From NCBI GenBank assembly GCA_947642555.1, contig CANRSX010000017.1, positions 34,890 through 98,889 of the forward strand: a DNA stretch of 64,000 bases. The letters are read 5' to 3'. The DNA is from an uncultured Roseburia sp. (GTDB lineage Bacteria > Bacillota > Clostridia > Lachnospirales > Lachnospiraceae). The notes under the pieces are model-generated. The model ran no database searches, was not told the origin of the DNA, and saw only the letters and a list, made by a program, of their open reading frames with translations. Below, piece after piece: positions 8,374-17,484 of the stretch. Both the position numbers and the translations under genes were made by a program. How positions within the stretch are numbered: position 1 is the first letter of the stretch; every line of letters starts with the position of its first letter.

Positions 8374-10770
8374 ATGAGCAGGAGCATAATGGAACAGCCA
8401 CTGGTGTTCGGGCTTGATATCGGAACGCGCAATGTGGTGGGAACGGTGGGATACCGGACGGAAGAGGAAGAGTTTATCGTTGTGGCCCAGCATGTGACCG
8501 AGCATCAGACCAGGGCGATGGTCGACGGGCAGATTCACGACATCGGGCGCGTGGCAAAGACGATCCGCAGGGTAAAAGAGGAGCTGGAGTCGCAGATTGA
8601 GCGTCCGCTTACCGATGTGTGCATCGCAGCTGCGGGACGTGTGTTAAAAACGGTGACGACGCATATTTCCTATGATTTTGCGGAGGAGACAATTGTAGAC
8701 GGGGAGGATATTCACACCTTAAATCTCCTGGGAATCGAGCGCGCGCAGGATATTTTAAAAGAGAAGAACGACACGCGGTACAAATTTTACTGCGTGGGTT
8801 ATTCCGTGGTGAAATATTATTTAAACGACGATGTGATTTCCAATCTGGAGGGACACAAGGCGGAGCGGATCGGCGAGGATGTGATCGTGACCTTCCTGCC
8901 GGAGGACGTCGTGGACGGGCTGTACGCGGCGGTGGAACAGGCCGGGCTGATCGTGGCGAATATGACCTTAGAGCCGATCGCGGCGATCAATGTCGCGATC
9001 CCGGAGAATTTCCGGCTGCTTAACATTGCGCTTGTGGACATTGGGGCGGGAACCTCCGATATCTCGGTGACGCGCGACGGGAGTATCATCGCGTACGGCA
9101 TGATCCCGCTGGCCGGGGATGAGATCACGGAGCTGATCGTGCAGCATTATCTCGTGGATTTTAACACGGCGGAGATGATCAAGCTTGCGAGCGGCGTGAT
9201 GGAGGAGATCGCCTACAAGGATATCATGCTGATCGAGCACACGGTGTCCGCGCAGGAAATCTGGGAGCTGGCGGCGCCGGTGGTCGACCGGATGACGGGC
9301 GAGGTGGCCGCAAAGATCATGGAGTTAAACGGGGATAAAAGCGTCAGCGCGGCCTTTATCGTGGGCGGCGGCGGAAAGATCCACGGTTACACGGAGCTTC
9401 TGGCGGAAAAGCTGGGGCTTCCGCCGGAGCGTGTGGCGCTGCGCGGGGAGGAAGTACTGCAGGAGGTGACGTTCCTCCAGGCGGAGATTAAGAAGGATCC
9501 TCTGCTGGTAACCCCGATCGGCATCTGCTTAAATTATTACGACCAGCGCAATAATTTTATCATGGTGCGGTTTAACGGGGAGCGCGTCAAGCTGTATGAC
9601 AACAATAAGCTTACAATTGTAGATGTTGCACTGCAGGCCGGATTCCCGAACGAGGAGCTGTTTCCGAAGCGCGGGAAGGCGCTGGAATTTCTGGTGAACG
9701 GGATCCCGCGGATCGTGCGCGGCGAGGCCGGGGAATCGGCGCAGGTCTATATGAACGGCCGTCCGGCGAATATCAATACGCCGTTAGAGCCGAACTGCGA
9801 GATTTATATCCAGCCGTCCACCATGGGAGGGCCGGCGGAGCTCCGGTTAGAGCAGTTAGAGGAGTACACGACCTCGGACGTGACGTTTCTGGTAAATGAT
9901 AAAATCGTCCGCTGCCCGAAGTTTCTGGAGGTAAACGGGAGCTTAGAGCCGCCGTTTTATCTGATTCAGGAGGGCGATAAGATCGATACGCGAAGCTTTT
10001 ATACCGTCGGCCAGCTCGCGGCGTTTATGGATGTGGAGCTGGATGCGGACCGTGAAATTTTTGTCAATAACCGGCTCGCGGATCTGGAGACGCTGATCTA
10101 TGAGAATTTCACGATTGAGTGGACGGTGCTCTCCTATGACGGGGCGGAGGGTCCTGTGCGGTTTATCACAAGGGAAGAGGAGCCTGAGCCGGCGGGAGAT
10201 GCGGATTTCGGGGAGGAGACCGTGCCAGCCGTGCCGGAAGCGGCAGAAGACACGTTGTCCGCAGAGGCTGTGCCCGACCGTCCGAGCGAAGATGTCCGGC
10301 TACCCGCAGAGACAGAAGCCGTGCCGTCGGTGCCGTCCGTCAGCCCGCCGGTTGTGGATGAGAGTCCGGCCGCGGGAGCCGTGGAGCCTGAGCCGGGGCA
10401 GCCGTTTGTGGAGCCCGCCGGGAAGAATGCGGCAGAGGAAAGGGAGGCGCCGCCGTCCGAAGCAGCGGAACAAAAGCCGCTCTGGCGTTCCGGGCAGCTG
10501 CCGCCGTTCCGGCCGATGAAGCGTCCGGGGCAGCAGGAGGAGGCGCCTGCGGCAGAGCCTGCGACATCGGAGATAACGGTTACCATCAACGGGCAGCAGG
10601 TGCGCCTGACCGGAAAGAAAAATTATATCTTTGTGGATCTGTTTGAATTTTATGAGTTTGACCTGAAAGCCTCCGCGGGGCGGGGCGTCATCACAAAGCT
10701 GAACGGAAAGAACGCGCATTTTTCCGCGTTTTTGAATGAAGGAGACGAGATTGAGCTCGGCTGGCAGTAA
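8374..10770 (+). CDS. FtsA/actin-like ATPase with Pro/Glu-rich linker and C-terminal beta-grasp-like domain
   Basis: About 798 residues. The N-terminal ~380 residues are an actin-fold ATPase of the FtsA/PilM type: phosphate-1 loop VFGLDIGTRNVVG, phosphate-2 loop ALVDIGAGTSDISV, adenosine motif FIVGGGGKIHG. Two regions with repeated 'NGxP..INTPL..' beta patterns follow, then an Ala/Pro/Glu-rich linker (about residues 600-720) and a C-terminal ~75-residue domain (TVTINGQQVRLTGKK...GDEIELGWQ). It is much longer than division FtsA (~420 residues), so a specialised clostridial family member of unknown role is likely. Start is uncertain: TTG 8344 (SD too close), ATG 8374 (CGGAG 8 bases ahead, chosen) or ATG 8389 (AGGAG 4 bases ahead). 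Its last 36 bp are duplicated downstream. Confidence 0.8.
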   Translation: MSRSIMEQPLVFGLDIGTRNVVGTVGYRTEEEEFIVVAQHVTEHQTRAMVDGQIHDIGRVAKTIRRVKEELESQIERPLTDVCIAAAGRVLKTVTTHISYDFAEETIVDGEDIHTLNLLGIERAQDILKEKNDTRYKFYCVGYSVVKYYLNDDVISNLEGHKAERIGEDVIVTFLPEDVVDGLYAAVEQAGLIVANMTLEPIAAINVAIPENFRLLNIALVDIGAGTSDISVTRDGSIIAYGMIPLAGDEITELIVQHYLVDFNTAEMIKLASGVMEEIAYKDIMLIEHTVSAQEIWELAAPVVDRMTGEVAAKIMELNGDKSVSAAFIVGGGGKIHGYTELLAEKLGLPPERVALRGEEVLQEVTFLQAEIKKDPLLVTPIGICLNYYDQRNNFIMVRFNGERVKLYDNNKLTIVDVALQAGFPNEELFPKRGKALEFLVNGIPRIVRGEAGESAQVYMNGRPANINTPLEPNCEIYIQPSTMGGPAELRLEQLEEYTTSDVTFLVNDKIVRCPKFLEVNGSLEPPFYLIQEGDKIDTRSFYTVGQLAAFMDVELDADREIFVNNRLADLETLIYENFTIEWTVLSYDGAEGPVRFITREEEPEPAGDADFGEETVPAVPEAAEDTLSAEAVPDRPSEDVRLPAETEAVPSVPSVSPPVVDESPAAGAVEPEPGQPFVEPAGKNAAEEREAPPSEAAEQKPLWRSGQLPPFRPMKRPGQQEEAPAAEPATSEITVTINGQQVRLTGKKNYIFVDLFEFYEFDLKASAGRGVITKLNGKNAHFSAFLNEGDEIELGWQ

Positions 10771-10842
10771 AATGAAGGAGACGGGATTGAGCCCGGCTGG
10801 CAGTAAAATGAAGGAGACGGGATTGAGCCCGGCTGGCAGTAA
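10735..10842 (+). repeat. Three tandem 36-bp copies of a gene 3' end including the stop codon
   Basis: Units at 10735-10770, 10771-10806 and 10807-10842. Unit 1 is the last 11 codons plus TAA of the FtsA-like gene. Units 2 and 3 are identical to each other and differ from unit 1 at two bases. Each keeps the reading frame and its own TAA, so the sequence reads NEGDxIExGWQ-stop three times. Each also contains ATGAAGGAG, which looks like a start codon and an SD sequence. Confidence 0.97.
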
Positions 10843-10857
10843 TAGGAGAGTAAGAAC

Positions 10858-11655
10858 ATGGAGTTATGCAGTATAGCAAGCGGCAGCAGCGGAAATTGTA
10901 TCTGCGTCGGATCGGATACCTGTCATCTTCTGATTGACGCGGGCATCAGCGGAAAGCGGATTGAACAGGGCCTTGCGGCGCTTGATCTGAAGGCGCAGGA
11001 AATGCAGGGGATTCTGATCACGCATGAGCACATTGACCACATTGCGGGCTTAGGCGTGCTCGCAAGACGCTACGGGCTGCCGCTTTACGCCACGGCGGGG
11101 ACGATCGCGGCGATCCGGCGCGTGAAGTCGGTGGGCGCGATCGATGAGAGCCTTTACCACGAGGTCACGCCCGGGGTGGATTTTGTGATCGGGGATCTGA
11201 CGGTGGAGCCGGTCGCGGTGTCGCACGATGCGGCGGATCCGGTGGCGTACCGGCTCACGCAGTCAGACAAAGCGGTGGCGGTCATGACGGATCTTGGGAT
11301 GTTTGACGACCATATCGTGGAGAAGCTGACCGGGCTTGACGCCCTCTTTCTGGAGGCGAACCACGACGTACATATGCTTCAGGCGGGCAGCTACCCCTAC
11401 CCGCTCAAGCAGCGGATCTTAGGGGCGCGCGGACACCTGTCAAATGAACTGAGCGGAAAGCTTCTGGGGAAGGTGCTGCACGATCATTTCGGCACCGTGG
11501 TGCTGGGACATTTGTCAAAGGAGAATAATCTGGCGGAGCTGGCCTACGAGACGGTGCGGCTGGAAGTGACGATGGGGGATAATCCCTACCGCGGGGATGA
11601 TTTTCCGATCTATGTGGCAAAGCGCGACGAGCCGTCGGAGCGGATTACATTTTAA
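10858..11655 (+). CDS. MBL-fold metallo-hydrolase, YycJ/WalJ-like
   Basis: A 265-residue metallo-beta-lactamase-fold protein. The zinc motif THEHIDH lies at residues 55-61, preceded by the family N-terminus SIASGSSGNC and LLIDAGISGK, which is typical of WalJ/YycJ-type proteins. Later ligands are visible in SHDAADPVAYR, VMTDLGMFDD, ANHDVHML and VVLGHLSKENN. Family members are thought to act as exonucleases in DNA metabolism, which would fit the neighbouring polA, but activity here is inferred. Start ATG 10858 has TAGGAGAG ahead, immediately after the last 36-bp repeat unit. It is probably in the polA operon. Confidence 0.9.
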   Translation: MELCSIASGSSGNCICVGSDTCHLLIDAGISGKRIEQGLAALDLKAQEMQGILITHEHIDHIAGLGVLARRYGLPLYATAGTIAAIRRVKSVGAIDESLYHEVTPGVDFVIGDLTVEPVAVSHDAADPVAYRLTQSDKAVAVMTDLGMFDDHIVEKLTGLDALFLEANHDVHMLQAGSYPYPLKQRILGARGHLSNELSGKLLGKVLHDHFGTVVLGHLSKENNLAELAYETVRLEVTMGDNPYRGDDFPIYVAKRDEPSERITF

Positions 11656-11680
11656 AAGAGCGGATACCATTTTAAAAGGA
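11641..11680 (+). repeat. 20-bp imperfect tandem duplication across the stop of the MBL-fold gene
   Basis: CGGATTACATTTTAAAAGAG (11641-11660) is followed at once by CGGATACCATTTTAAAAGGA (11661-11680), 16 of 20 bases matching. The first copy contains the stop codon of the MBL-fold gene. The second copy supplies part of the AAAAGGAGG Shine-Dalgarno of the next gene. Confidence 0.8.
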
Positions 11681-11692
11681 GGAAGGGAACAT

Positions 11693-11977
11693 ATGGAAAA
11701 CACGGTGGACAAGGCAATTATTACGGTTGTAGGAAAAGATGCGGTCGGCATTATCGCAAAGGTGTGCACGTATCTCTCCGGAACGCGGATCAATGTGCTC
11801 GATATCTCGCAGACCATTGTCTCCGGCTATTTTAACATGATGATGATTGTGGATATGAAGCAGGCGGCGAAATCCTTTATGGAGTGCCAGAAGGATCTGA
11901 ACGCGCTGGGGGAGGAGATCGGCGTCGCCATCAAATGCCAGCGGGAAGAGATTTTTGAAAAAATGCACAGAATCTGA
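11693..11977 (+). CDS. ACT domain-containing protein (UPF0237-like)
   Basis: A 94-residue protein that is essentially one ACT domain: [20 protein letters not shown] at the N-terminus is the usual ligand-binding beta-alpha-beta start, and [10 protein letters not shown] is the second strand pair. This is the GcvR-like stand-alone ACT family often found directly ahead of the DUF711/PFL gene, exactly as here (14-bp gap). Such proteins are presumed amino-acid sensors, and the ligand is unknown. Start ATG 11693 has AAAAGGAGGAAGGG ahead; the longer open frame from 11597 overlaps the previous gene and lacks an SD. Confidence 0.92.
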   Translation: MENTVDKAIITVVGKDAVGIIAKVCTYLSGTRINVLDISQTIVSGYFNMMMIVDMKQAAKSFMECQKDLNALGEEIGVAIKCQREEIFEKMHRI

Positions 11978-11990
11978 GCGGAGGTTACCG

Positions 11991-13355
11991 ATGATTAATA
12001 TCTGGGAAGTAAACGAGACCAATAAGATGGTGGAGCAGGAGAATCTTGACGTCCGCACGATCACAATCGGGATCAGCCTGTTCGAATGCATCGATTCCGA
12101 TTTAAAGAAGCTGAATGACAATATTTACCGCAGGATCACGACGGTGGCGAAGGATCTCGCGAAGACCGCGGAAAAGATCGAGAACGAATACGGGATCCCG
12201 ATTGTAAACAAGCGGATCTCGGTCACGCCGATCGCGCTGATCGGCGGTGCGGCCTGCCGGTCGGAAGAGGATTTTGTGACGATCGCAGAGACGTTGGACC
12301 GCGCGGCGGAGGCGGTCGGGGCAAACCTGATCGGCGGTTATTCCGCGCTGGTGTCAAAGGGAATGACAAGGGCGGACGAGCTTTTGATCCGCTCGATTCC
12401 GACCGCTCTGACGGGTACGCGGCGCGTGTGCAGCTCCGTCAACCTCGCCTCGACGAAAACCGGGATCAATATGGATGCGGTGCGCCTGATGGGGGAGATC
12501 CTCTTAGAGGTGGCGGAGCGGTCAAAGGACCGGGATTCCGTGGACTGCATGAAGCTCGTGGTCTTCTGCAACGCGCCGGATGACAACCCCTTTATGGCGG
12601 GGGCCTTCCACGGCGTGACGGAGGCGGATGCGATTATAAACGTAGGAGTCAGCGGCCCGGGCGTGGTCAAGACGGCGCTTGGCGCGGTGCGCGGGGAGAG
12701 CTTTGAGGTGCTCTGCGAGACGATCAAAAAGACAGCCTTTAAGGTGACCAGGGTGGGACAGCTCGTGGCGCAGGAGGCGTCAAAGCTGCTGGGGATCCCG
12801 TTTGGCATTGTGGATCTCTCGCTGGCGCCGACACCGGCCATCGGGGATTCCGTGGCGGATATCCTCTGCGAGATCGGGCTGGAATACGCCGGCGCGCCGG
12901 GCACGACCGCAGCGCTCGCCCTGCTCAACGACCAGGTGAAAAAGGGCGGCGTCATGGCGTCCTCCTACGTCGGCGGCTTAAGCGGCGCGTTTATTCCGGT
13001 CAGCGAGGACCAGGGGATGATCGACGCGGTGCAGGCAGGGGCCATTACGCTCGAGAAGCTCGAGGCGATGACCTGCGTCTGCTCGGTCGGTCTGGATATG
13101 ATCGCGATCCCGGGCGACACGAAGGCGACGACGATCTCCGGGATCATCGCGGACGAGATGGCGCTTGGCATGGTAAATCAGAAGACCACGGCGGCCAGGC
13201 TGATCCCGGTGATCGGCAAGGGCGTCGGGGACACGGTGGAGTTCGGCGGGCTGTTCGGCTATGCGCCGATCATGCCGGTGAACCGGTTCTCCTGCGACGA
13301 TTTTATCAACCGCAAAGGCAGGATTCCCGCGCCGATCCACAGCTTTAAGAACTGA
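11991..13355 (+). CDS. PFL family protein (DUF711/UPF0210)
   Basis: A 454-residue protein matching the DUF711/UPF0210 family throughout: [19 protein letters not shown] near the N-terminus, [14 protein letters not shown], and the C-terminal [20 protein letters not shown]. Members have a fold related to pyruvate formate-lyase/glycyl-radical enzymes, but I see no convincing glycyl-radical loop, and the biochemical function is unknown. Start ATG 11991 has GGAGG six bases ahead. The ACT gene upstream is its conserved partner. The stop codon TGA overlaps the ATG of the next gene (TGATG), suggesting translational coupling. Confidence 0.92.
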   Translation: MINIWEVNETNKMVEQENLDVRTITIGISLFECIDSDLKKLNDNIYRRITTVAKDLAKTAEKIENEYGIPIVNKRISVTPIALIGGAACRSEEDFVTIAETLDRAAEAVGANLIGGYSALVSKGMTRADELLIRSIPTALTGTRRVCSSVNLASTKTGINMDAVRLMGEILLEVAERSKDRDSVDCMKLVVFCNAPDDNPFMAGAFHGVTEADAIINVGVSGPGVVKTALGAVRGESFEVLCETIKKTAFKVTRVGQLVAQEASKLLGIPFGIVDLSLAPTPAIGDSVADILCEIGLEYAGAPGTTAALALLNDQVKKGGVMASSYVGGLSGAFIPVSEDQGMIDAVQAGAITLEKLEAMTCVCSVGLDMIAIPGDTKATTISGIIADEMALGMVNQKTTAARLIPVIGKGVGDTVEFGGLFGYAPIMPVNRFSCDDFINRKGRIPAPIHSFKN

Positions 13356-14560
13356 TGGGGCCGGGGAAGATTGTGCTCATCCGGAATGCGGTGGAGACCC
13401 TCGGCTATTTTTCCACGCAGATCGGGCGGGAGTTAAAGCGTATGGGCGCTGAGATTTACTGGATTGATTTTGGACGGATGTATGAGAGTCTGGAAGGGCT
13501 GGACCGCTTCGTGAACGGAGAGGGTGCGGCCCTTCTCACCTTTAATTTTATCGGGCTTAGCGGGGAGGAGATTTTTTCCGCGGAGCCCGGAGCCGGCGGG
13601 AGAGTGGCCGTCGAAGCCGCCGGTGCGCCGCGCACGGTCTGGGAACGGTACGGGATGCGGTATGTGAATATCCTCGTGGACCATCCGATGTACTTTCACA
13701 CGAAGCTTCTGCGCGCGCCGGCGGGGATGCGGCTGTTCTGCATCGACCGGGAGCACGTGCGCTATGTGAGGCGGTTTTACCCGGGGATCCGGGCGGAATT
13801 TCTGCCGGTTGCGGGGAATGAGCTGCTGCCGGATATGCCTCCTCTGCCGTTTGAGAAGCGGCGGTATGATCTCGTCTTCACGGCAAACTACGTCTGCTTC
13901 GACGAACTGGCGGCGCGCCTGGTCATGCAGGGGCCGGAGTACGAGGTTTTTTACCGGGGGATCTTAGACGACCTGATCGCAGGGCCGGATCAGTCTGTGG
14001 ACGCGGTGATGGAGCGCCATATCGCGGAGGAGCTGGGGGAGTGCTCCGATGCGGACAAACGATCCGCGATGGCCGGAATGGCGGTGATCGATCTGTGTGT
14101 GCGCGCGTATTTCAGGGAACGGATCATACAGGAGCTTCTGGACGCGGATCTTGCGGTGCACGTGTTCGGCGCGGACTGGGAACGCATGCCCTGCAAAAAG
14201 CCCTGGAATCTGATCGCAAACGGCGGACAGGTGGATTCTGCGGCCTGCGTGCAGGCGGTGCGGGAGGCGAGGCTTTCCTTAAACGTCATGCCCTGGTTTA
14301 AGGACGGCGCGCATGACCGCGTGTTTACCGCGATGCTGCAGGGCACGGCGGCGCTCACGGACGACAGCCGGTATCTGCGGGAAGAATTTACGGACGGAAA
14401 AGAGCTCGTCTTTTACGCACTGTCCTCCGTCGCGCCGCTGCCCGGGCTGGTATATGACCTCCTGCGCGATGAAGAGCGGCTGGAGCGGATCGCGATGGAA
14501 GGGTATCGGGCGGCGAGGAAACGGCATACCTGGGGGGAGAGGGCGCGGATGCTGTTTTAA
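13355..14560 (+). CDS. Glycosyltransferase-like protein, CgeB-type
   Basis: A 401-residue cytoplasmic protein with a GT-B-like plan. The N-terminal half starts KIVLIRNAVETLGYFSTQIGREL, as in proteins that bind a polymer or acceptor. The C-terminal half contains VHVFGADWE, the ARLSLNVMPWFKDGAHDRVFTAMLQGTAALTDDS segment typical of CgeB/DUF3880-like spore-coat or flagellar glycosyltransferases, and a terminal RAARKRHTWGERARMLF helix. Donor and acceptor are unknown. It starts by overlap with the DUF711 stop codon. Its TAA shares TTAA with the stop of the convergent epimerase gene, leaving no room for a terminator between them. Confidence 0.7.
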   Translation: MGPGKIVLIRNAVETLGYFSTQIGRELKRMGAEIYWIDFGRMYESLEGLDRFVNGEGAALLTFNFIGLSGEEIFSAEPGAGGRVAVEAAGAPRTVWERYGMRYVNILVDHPMYFHTKLLRAPAGMRLFCIDREHVRYVRRFYPGIRAEFLPVAGNELLPDMPPLPFEKRRYDLVFTANYVCFDELAARLVMQGPEYEVFYRGILDDLIAGPDQSVDAVMERHIAEELGECSDADKRSAMAGMAVIDLCVRAYFRERIIQELLDADLAVHVFGADWERMPCKKPWNLIANGGQVDSAACVQAVREARLSLNVMPWFKDGAHDRVFTAMLQGTAALTDDSRYLREEFTDGKELVFYALSSVAPLPGLVYDLLRDEERLERIAMEGYRAARKRHTWGERARMLF

Positions 14561-15564
14561 ACCACACCGGCCGCTTTCAGCCATTCGATCTCATCATGGA
14601 TCGTTTCGCGGTAAGGCCGGGACGTATAGCCGAGTTCCCGCCTGGCTTTGGACGAATCAAAGTGATTGTTGCGCGAGAGATTATAGATCTCGTAGCGGCT
14701 TAAGGCCGGCTTCTCTCCCTTTTTTCTGGCACGGGCTTCTAAGAAATCTGCGACAATGTTTGCGACGCGCTGCGGCAGGAAGAAAAACGGTTTTTTGCAG
14801 TGGCCCTCCTGGGAAACTAATTTTGTAAATTCCTGATAGGTCACCACCTCATTGGCAAGGATGTAGCTTTCGCCGGCCTTTCCTTTTTCCGCGGCGAGAA
14901 ACAGGCCGTTTGCAAGGTCGCGCACATCACAGAGGTTAAAGGTACCTGCAACCGCGACGGGAACTTCCCCCTGCATCTGAAGCTTTAACCCGGAGGTTAC
15001 CGGACCGCAGGCGACATCTCCCGGGCCGAGGATCCCGCTCGGCATCACAATGCAGGCGTTCAGGCCCTCATTTTTCACAGCGTCAAGGACCAGCTGGCTG
15101 GCGAGAGCCTTGGACTGGCCATATACGCCTACGATTCCCTTTGCATCAAAGAAATCAGGTTCAGCCATACGCTGTCCGTGCGGCAGCTCCGGGATGGCGC
15201 CGGTACTGCCCACGTAGACAAGTTTCCGGCATTCCCTGTGGGCGAGACAGCAGTCGATGATGTTTTTGGTCCCGTCGACATTAACGCGCATGACAAGATC
15301 CTGCCGCTCATTGCCCAGCGCCACCATGCTGGCACAATGGAGCACGATGGTTTCGGTCTGCGGCGGCACGTCAAAAAAACGTTCCAGAGACTTTTTGTCC
15401 GTCAGGTCGCCCTCGTACCGTTCAATTTCTTCCGGAATGTAAACGGCAGTTTGATCGCCGGGCAGAACAAGGGCCCGCGCCGCTTCCCCGCGCGCAATGA
15501 CCTGACGGCAGACCTCCTCGCCCAGATAGCCGGCTGCACCTGTGATGAGATAAAGTAATTTCAT
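14557..15564 (-). CDS. NAD-dependent epimerase/dehydratase family protein
   Basis: A 335-residue extended SDR. The N-terminal Rossmann motif LYLITGAAGYLGEEVC is the TGxxGxxG type. LHCASMVA follows, and the catalytic YGQSKAL gives the YxxxK pair. It is likely an NAD(P)-dependent reductase or epimerase of small metabolites or sugars; no substrate can be assigned. The start at 15564 has AAAAGGAGGC ahead; the frame stays open upstream only as antisense of the tetR gene. It is divergent from tetR (195 bp), which suggests regulation by that repressor. Confidence 0.88.
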   Translation of the reverse strand: MKLLYLITGAAGYLGEEVCRQVIARGEAARALVLPGDQTAVYIPEEIERYEGDLTDKKSLERFFDVPPQTETIVLHCASMVALGNERQDLVMRVNVDGTKNIIDCCLAHRECRKLVYVGSTGAIPELPHGQRMAEPDFFDAKGIVGVYGQSKALASQLVLDAVKNEGLNACIVMPSGILGPGDVACGPVTSGLKLQMQGEVPVAVAGTFNLCDVRDLANGLFLAAEKGKAGESYILANEVVTYQEFTKLVSQEGHCKKPFFFLPQRVANIVADFLEARARKKGEKPALSRYEIYNLSRNNHFDSSKARRELGYTSRPYRETIHDEIEWLKAAGVV

Positions 15565-15610
15565 AGTATACGCCTCCTTTTCAGATTTGGATAAACAACG
15601 GATGAGAGAT

Positions 15611-15651
15611 AACCAACAATGGTTGCATATCATCCGGACTGGTGATATAAT
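15611..15651 (+). promoter_or_regulatory. Promoter of the tetR gene with overlapping inverted repeat
   Basis: TTGCAT (15623-15628), a 17-bp spacer, and TATAAT (15646-15651). An inverted repeat AACCA-ACAA-TGGTT (15611-15624) overlaps the -35 box and is a candidate operator in the divergent region. A second palindrome, GTTGTGCAAC, lies at 15727-15736 ahead of the start codon. Confidence 0.65.
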
Positions 15652-15759
15652 AGCAGAAAGCGGAAGCTGACACAACCTGCAATACTGGCCGGAACTGGTG
15701 GAAAAACAACGCTTACGGGAGTAAAGGTTGTGCAACGGTTTAGAAACGGAGGACTGTCG

Positions 15760-16287
15760 ATGGATCTGCGGGTAAAGAAAACAAAAAAGGCAATACGCCG
15801 GGCTTTTTTTGAACTGATCCGGCAGAAACCTGTGGAGAAAATTACAGTGCGGGAGCTCTCGGAGCTGGCTGAAATTAATAAGACAACCTTTTATGCCCAT
15901 TATGACACCATATATGATCTGGTGGATCAGCTGGAGCAGGAGATGATCGAGACGATTGTAGAGCGGATGGGAGCGGCACAGGAGCTGGTTACCGATCCGG
16001 CGGCATTCGTGCATGCACTGGCGGAAAATATTTTTACATACGGGGAGGATTTTGAACAGATGTTCTCCTTTGCCATGCCCCAGTTTGCCGGACACCTGAA
16101 AGAGGCGATTCTGCGCAAGGTTGAGGCGGACGGTTATGCCCCAAAACAGTATGAAAATATCGGCGCACTGCTGATTTTTATTGTAAACGGCCTGATGGGG
16201 CTGCGAAACGCCTCGCCAGAGCTGGCAGAAGAACAGATGGAGACGATTGTTAAATTTGTGGCAGGCGGTGTGAGAGGGATGCGGTGA
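15760..16287 (+). CDS. TetR/AcrR family transcriptional regulator
   Basis: A 175-residue regulator. The N-terminal helix-turn-helix reads KKAIRRAFFELIRQKPVEKI then VRELSELAEINKTTFYAHYD (about residues 8-52). The remaining helices form the ligand-binding domain typical of the short TetR-C (DhaS-like) subgroup. The start ATG 15760 has ACGGAGGA ahead. It probably represses itself and the divergent epimerase/dehydratase gene. The inducer is unknown. Confidence 0.88.
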   Translation: MDLRVKKTKKAIRRAFFELIRQKPVEKITVRELSELAEINKTTFYAHYDTIYDLVDQLEQEMIETIVERMGAAQELVTDPAAFVHALAENIFTYGEDFEQMFSFAMPQFAGHLKEAILRKVEADGYAPKQYENIGALLIFIVNGLMGLRNASPELAEEQMETIVKFVAGGVRGMR

Positions 16288-16378
16288 CGGAGCAGAGTTT
16301 CCGGCATTTTTTCATGTGTTCCATGGAAACATCATGTTCTGATCCTGCAGAAACAGAGAATTACGGGAGGTACTACAG

Positions 16379-17425
16379 ATGAAAAACAATAAACCCATGT
16401 CACTTTTCCGGTATATATCCGCAGCGGCAACCGACGGGAAACTGCCGGAACATTTTTCCCTTCCAAAGCCGAAAGATGACGAAAACCCCATCCCCTGGGC
16501 GGACGGGGCAAAGGACGGGGTCGCCATCTATCATATGGGTGTTTCGGAAATGAGCGCAGAAGACCAGGCCCTCATGGAAGAGGCGGTTCACGCGGCGTCC
16601 GCTCATGAGTTTGACAGAGCCGATGAATTGTTTGTCCGGCTCGGAAAAAACAGATCCGCCATCGCCGGGATCGATCCCCTTCAGACCTATATCGTCGATC
16701 GGAAGGAGGAGCTCGGCGTAAAGAACATATTTGAATACGGTTTCCATGCGCTGGTGGATTCGGAGGACCGGGAATGCGTGAAATACGGGCTTTCGCTGCT
16801 GGAGCTTTTTGATACGGATCCGTATGACGAGATAAAGGAGGCCGTCAGGATCATCGGCTTAAGCGACGAGTTCGCGCTCTTTGCAATCTTTGTTATGCTG
16901 CGGTGGAAAGACGGGAACCAGGAGGTCTGGCAGCTGGCAAAGAAAATCCGCGGCTGGGGGCGCGTTCACGCGGTGGAGCGCATTGAGCCCGAAACGGATG
17001 AGATAAAGAGATGGTTCCTTTTAGAGGCGGTCAGCAATGATGTGATACCGGCCTATTCCGCCTTCACCTGCTGGCAGAAGGCAGACGCCGAGGCGGTACT
17101 GCGGAATCATCCGTCAAAAGAGGAATTTGCGGGAATCAGGGATATCATCGCAGGGATGCTTGACGAGGGCCCGGTGCCGGGCATATCCCGGGTGAAAAAC
17201 CGGGATGACGTGATTCTGACATTCCTAAGAACCGCGGGAGAGATGGCCCTGGAGCCGGAAGACTATGAGACGATACGCAGCATCCGCATTTATTTTGAAG
17301 AGGAAACATCCGGTCATCCGGAAATCCTGCCGCTGTGCCAAAAGCTCCTGACGACCGACCCAGAGGAAAAGGTGAAGGCCCGCACGGACGGGCTCACAGA
17401 CCTCTCTTTTTCGTGCAGAAAATGA
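16379..17425 (+). CDS. Hypothetical protein, all-helical repeat-like
   Basis: A 348-residue protein I do not recognise. It has no signal peptide or membrane segment. The N-terminus is basic and aromatic (MSLFRYISAAATDGKLPEHF). From residue ~60 on, the predicted pattern is helix after helix (EEAVHAASAHEFDRADELFVRLGK; RECVKYGLSLLELFDTD; EIKEAVRIIGLSDEFALFA), reminiscent of HEAT/TPR-like scaffold proteins. The start ATG 16379 has CGGGAGG eight bases ahead. It sits between tetR and an AraC-GyrI regulator and may be expressed alone. A near-palindrome around CCATGG (about 16313-16336) lies upstream. Confidence 0.75.
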   Translation: MKNNKPMSLFRYISAAATDGKLPEHFSLPKPKDDENPIPWADGAKDGVAIYHMGVSEMSAEDQALMEEAVHAASAHEFDRADELFVRLGKNRSAIAGIDPLQTYIVDRKEELGVKNIFEYGFHALVDSEDRECVKYGLSLLELFDTDPYDEIKEAVRIIGLSDEFALFAIFVMLRWKDGNQEVWQLAKKIRGWGRVHAVERIEPETDEIKRWFLLEAVSNDVIPAYSAFTCWQKADAEAVLRNHPSKEEFAGIRDIIAGMLDEGPVPGISRVKNRDDVILTFLRTAGEMALEPEDYETIRSIRIYFEEETSGHPEILPLCQKLLTTDPEEKVKARTDGLTDLSFSCRK

Positions 17426-17484
17426 GAGGAAGAATGCGCCCCGATGTGATAGAATCCATATAAACGTGAAGGAGGAGAAAAGAA

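Noticed and set aside
7323..8432. Long minus-strand open frame over polA, coaE and the start of the FtsA-like gene
   Set aside because: It is antisense to genes with clear family motifs, has no SD, and its sequence is low-complexity Arg/Pro/Leu-rich as expected of a GC-rich shadow frame.
10735..10842. CRISPR-like array
   Set aside because: The 36-bp units are contiguous with no spacers and are copies of a coding 3' end.
15565..16095. Upstream extension of the epimerase/dehydratase gene to give a 512-residue protein
   Set aside because: The extension is antisense to tetR and crosses the promoter region, and the ATG at 15564 has a perfect SD and begins with the Rossmann motif.
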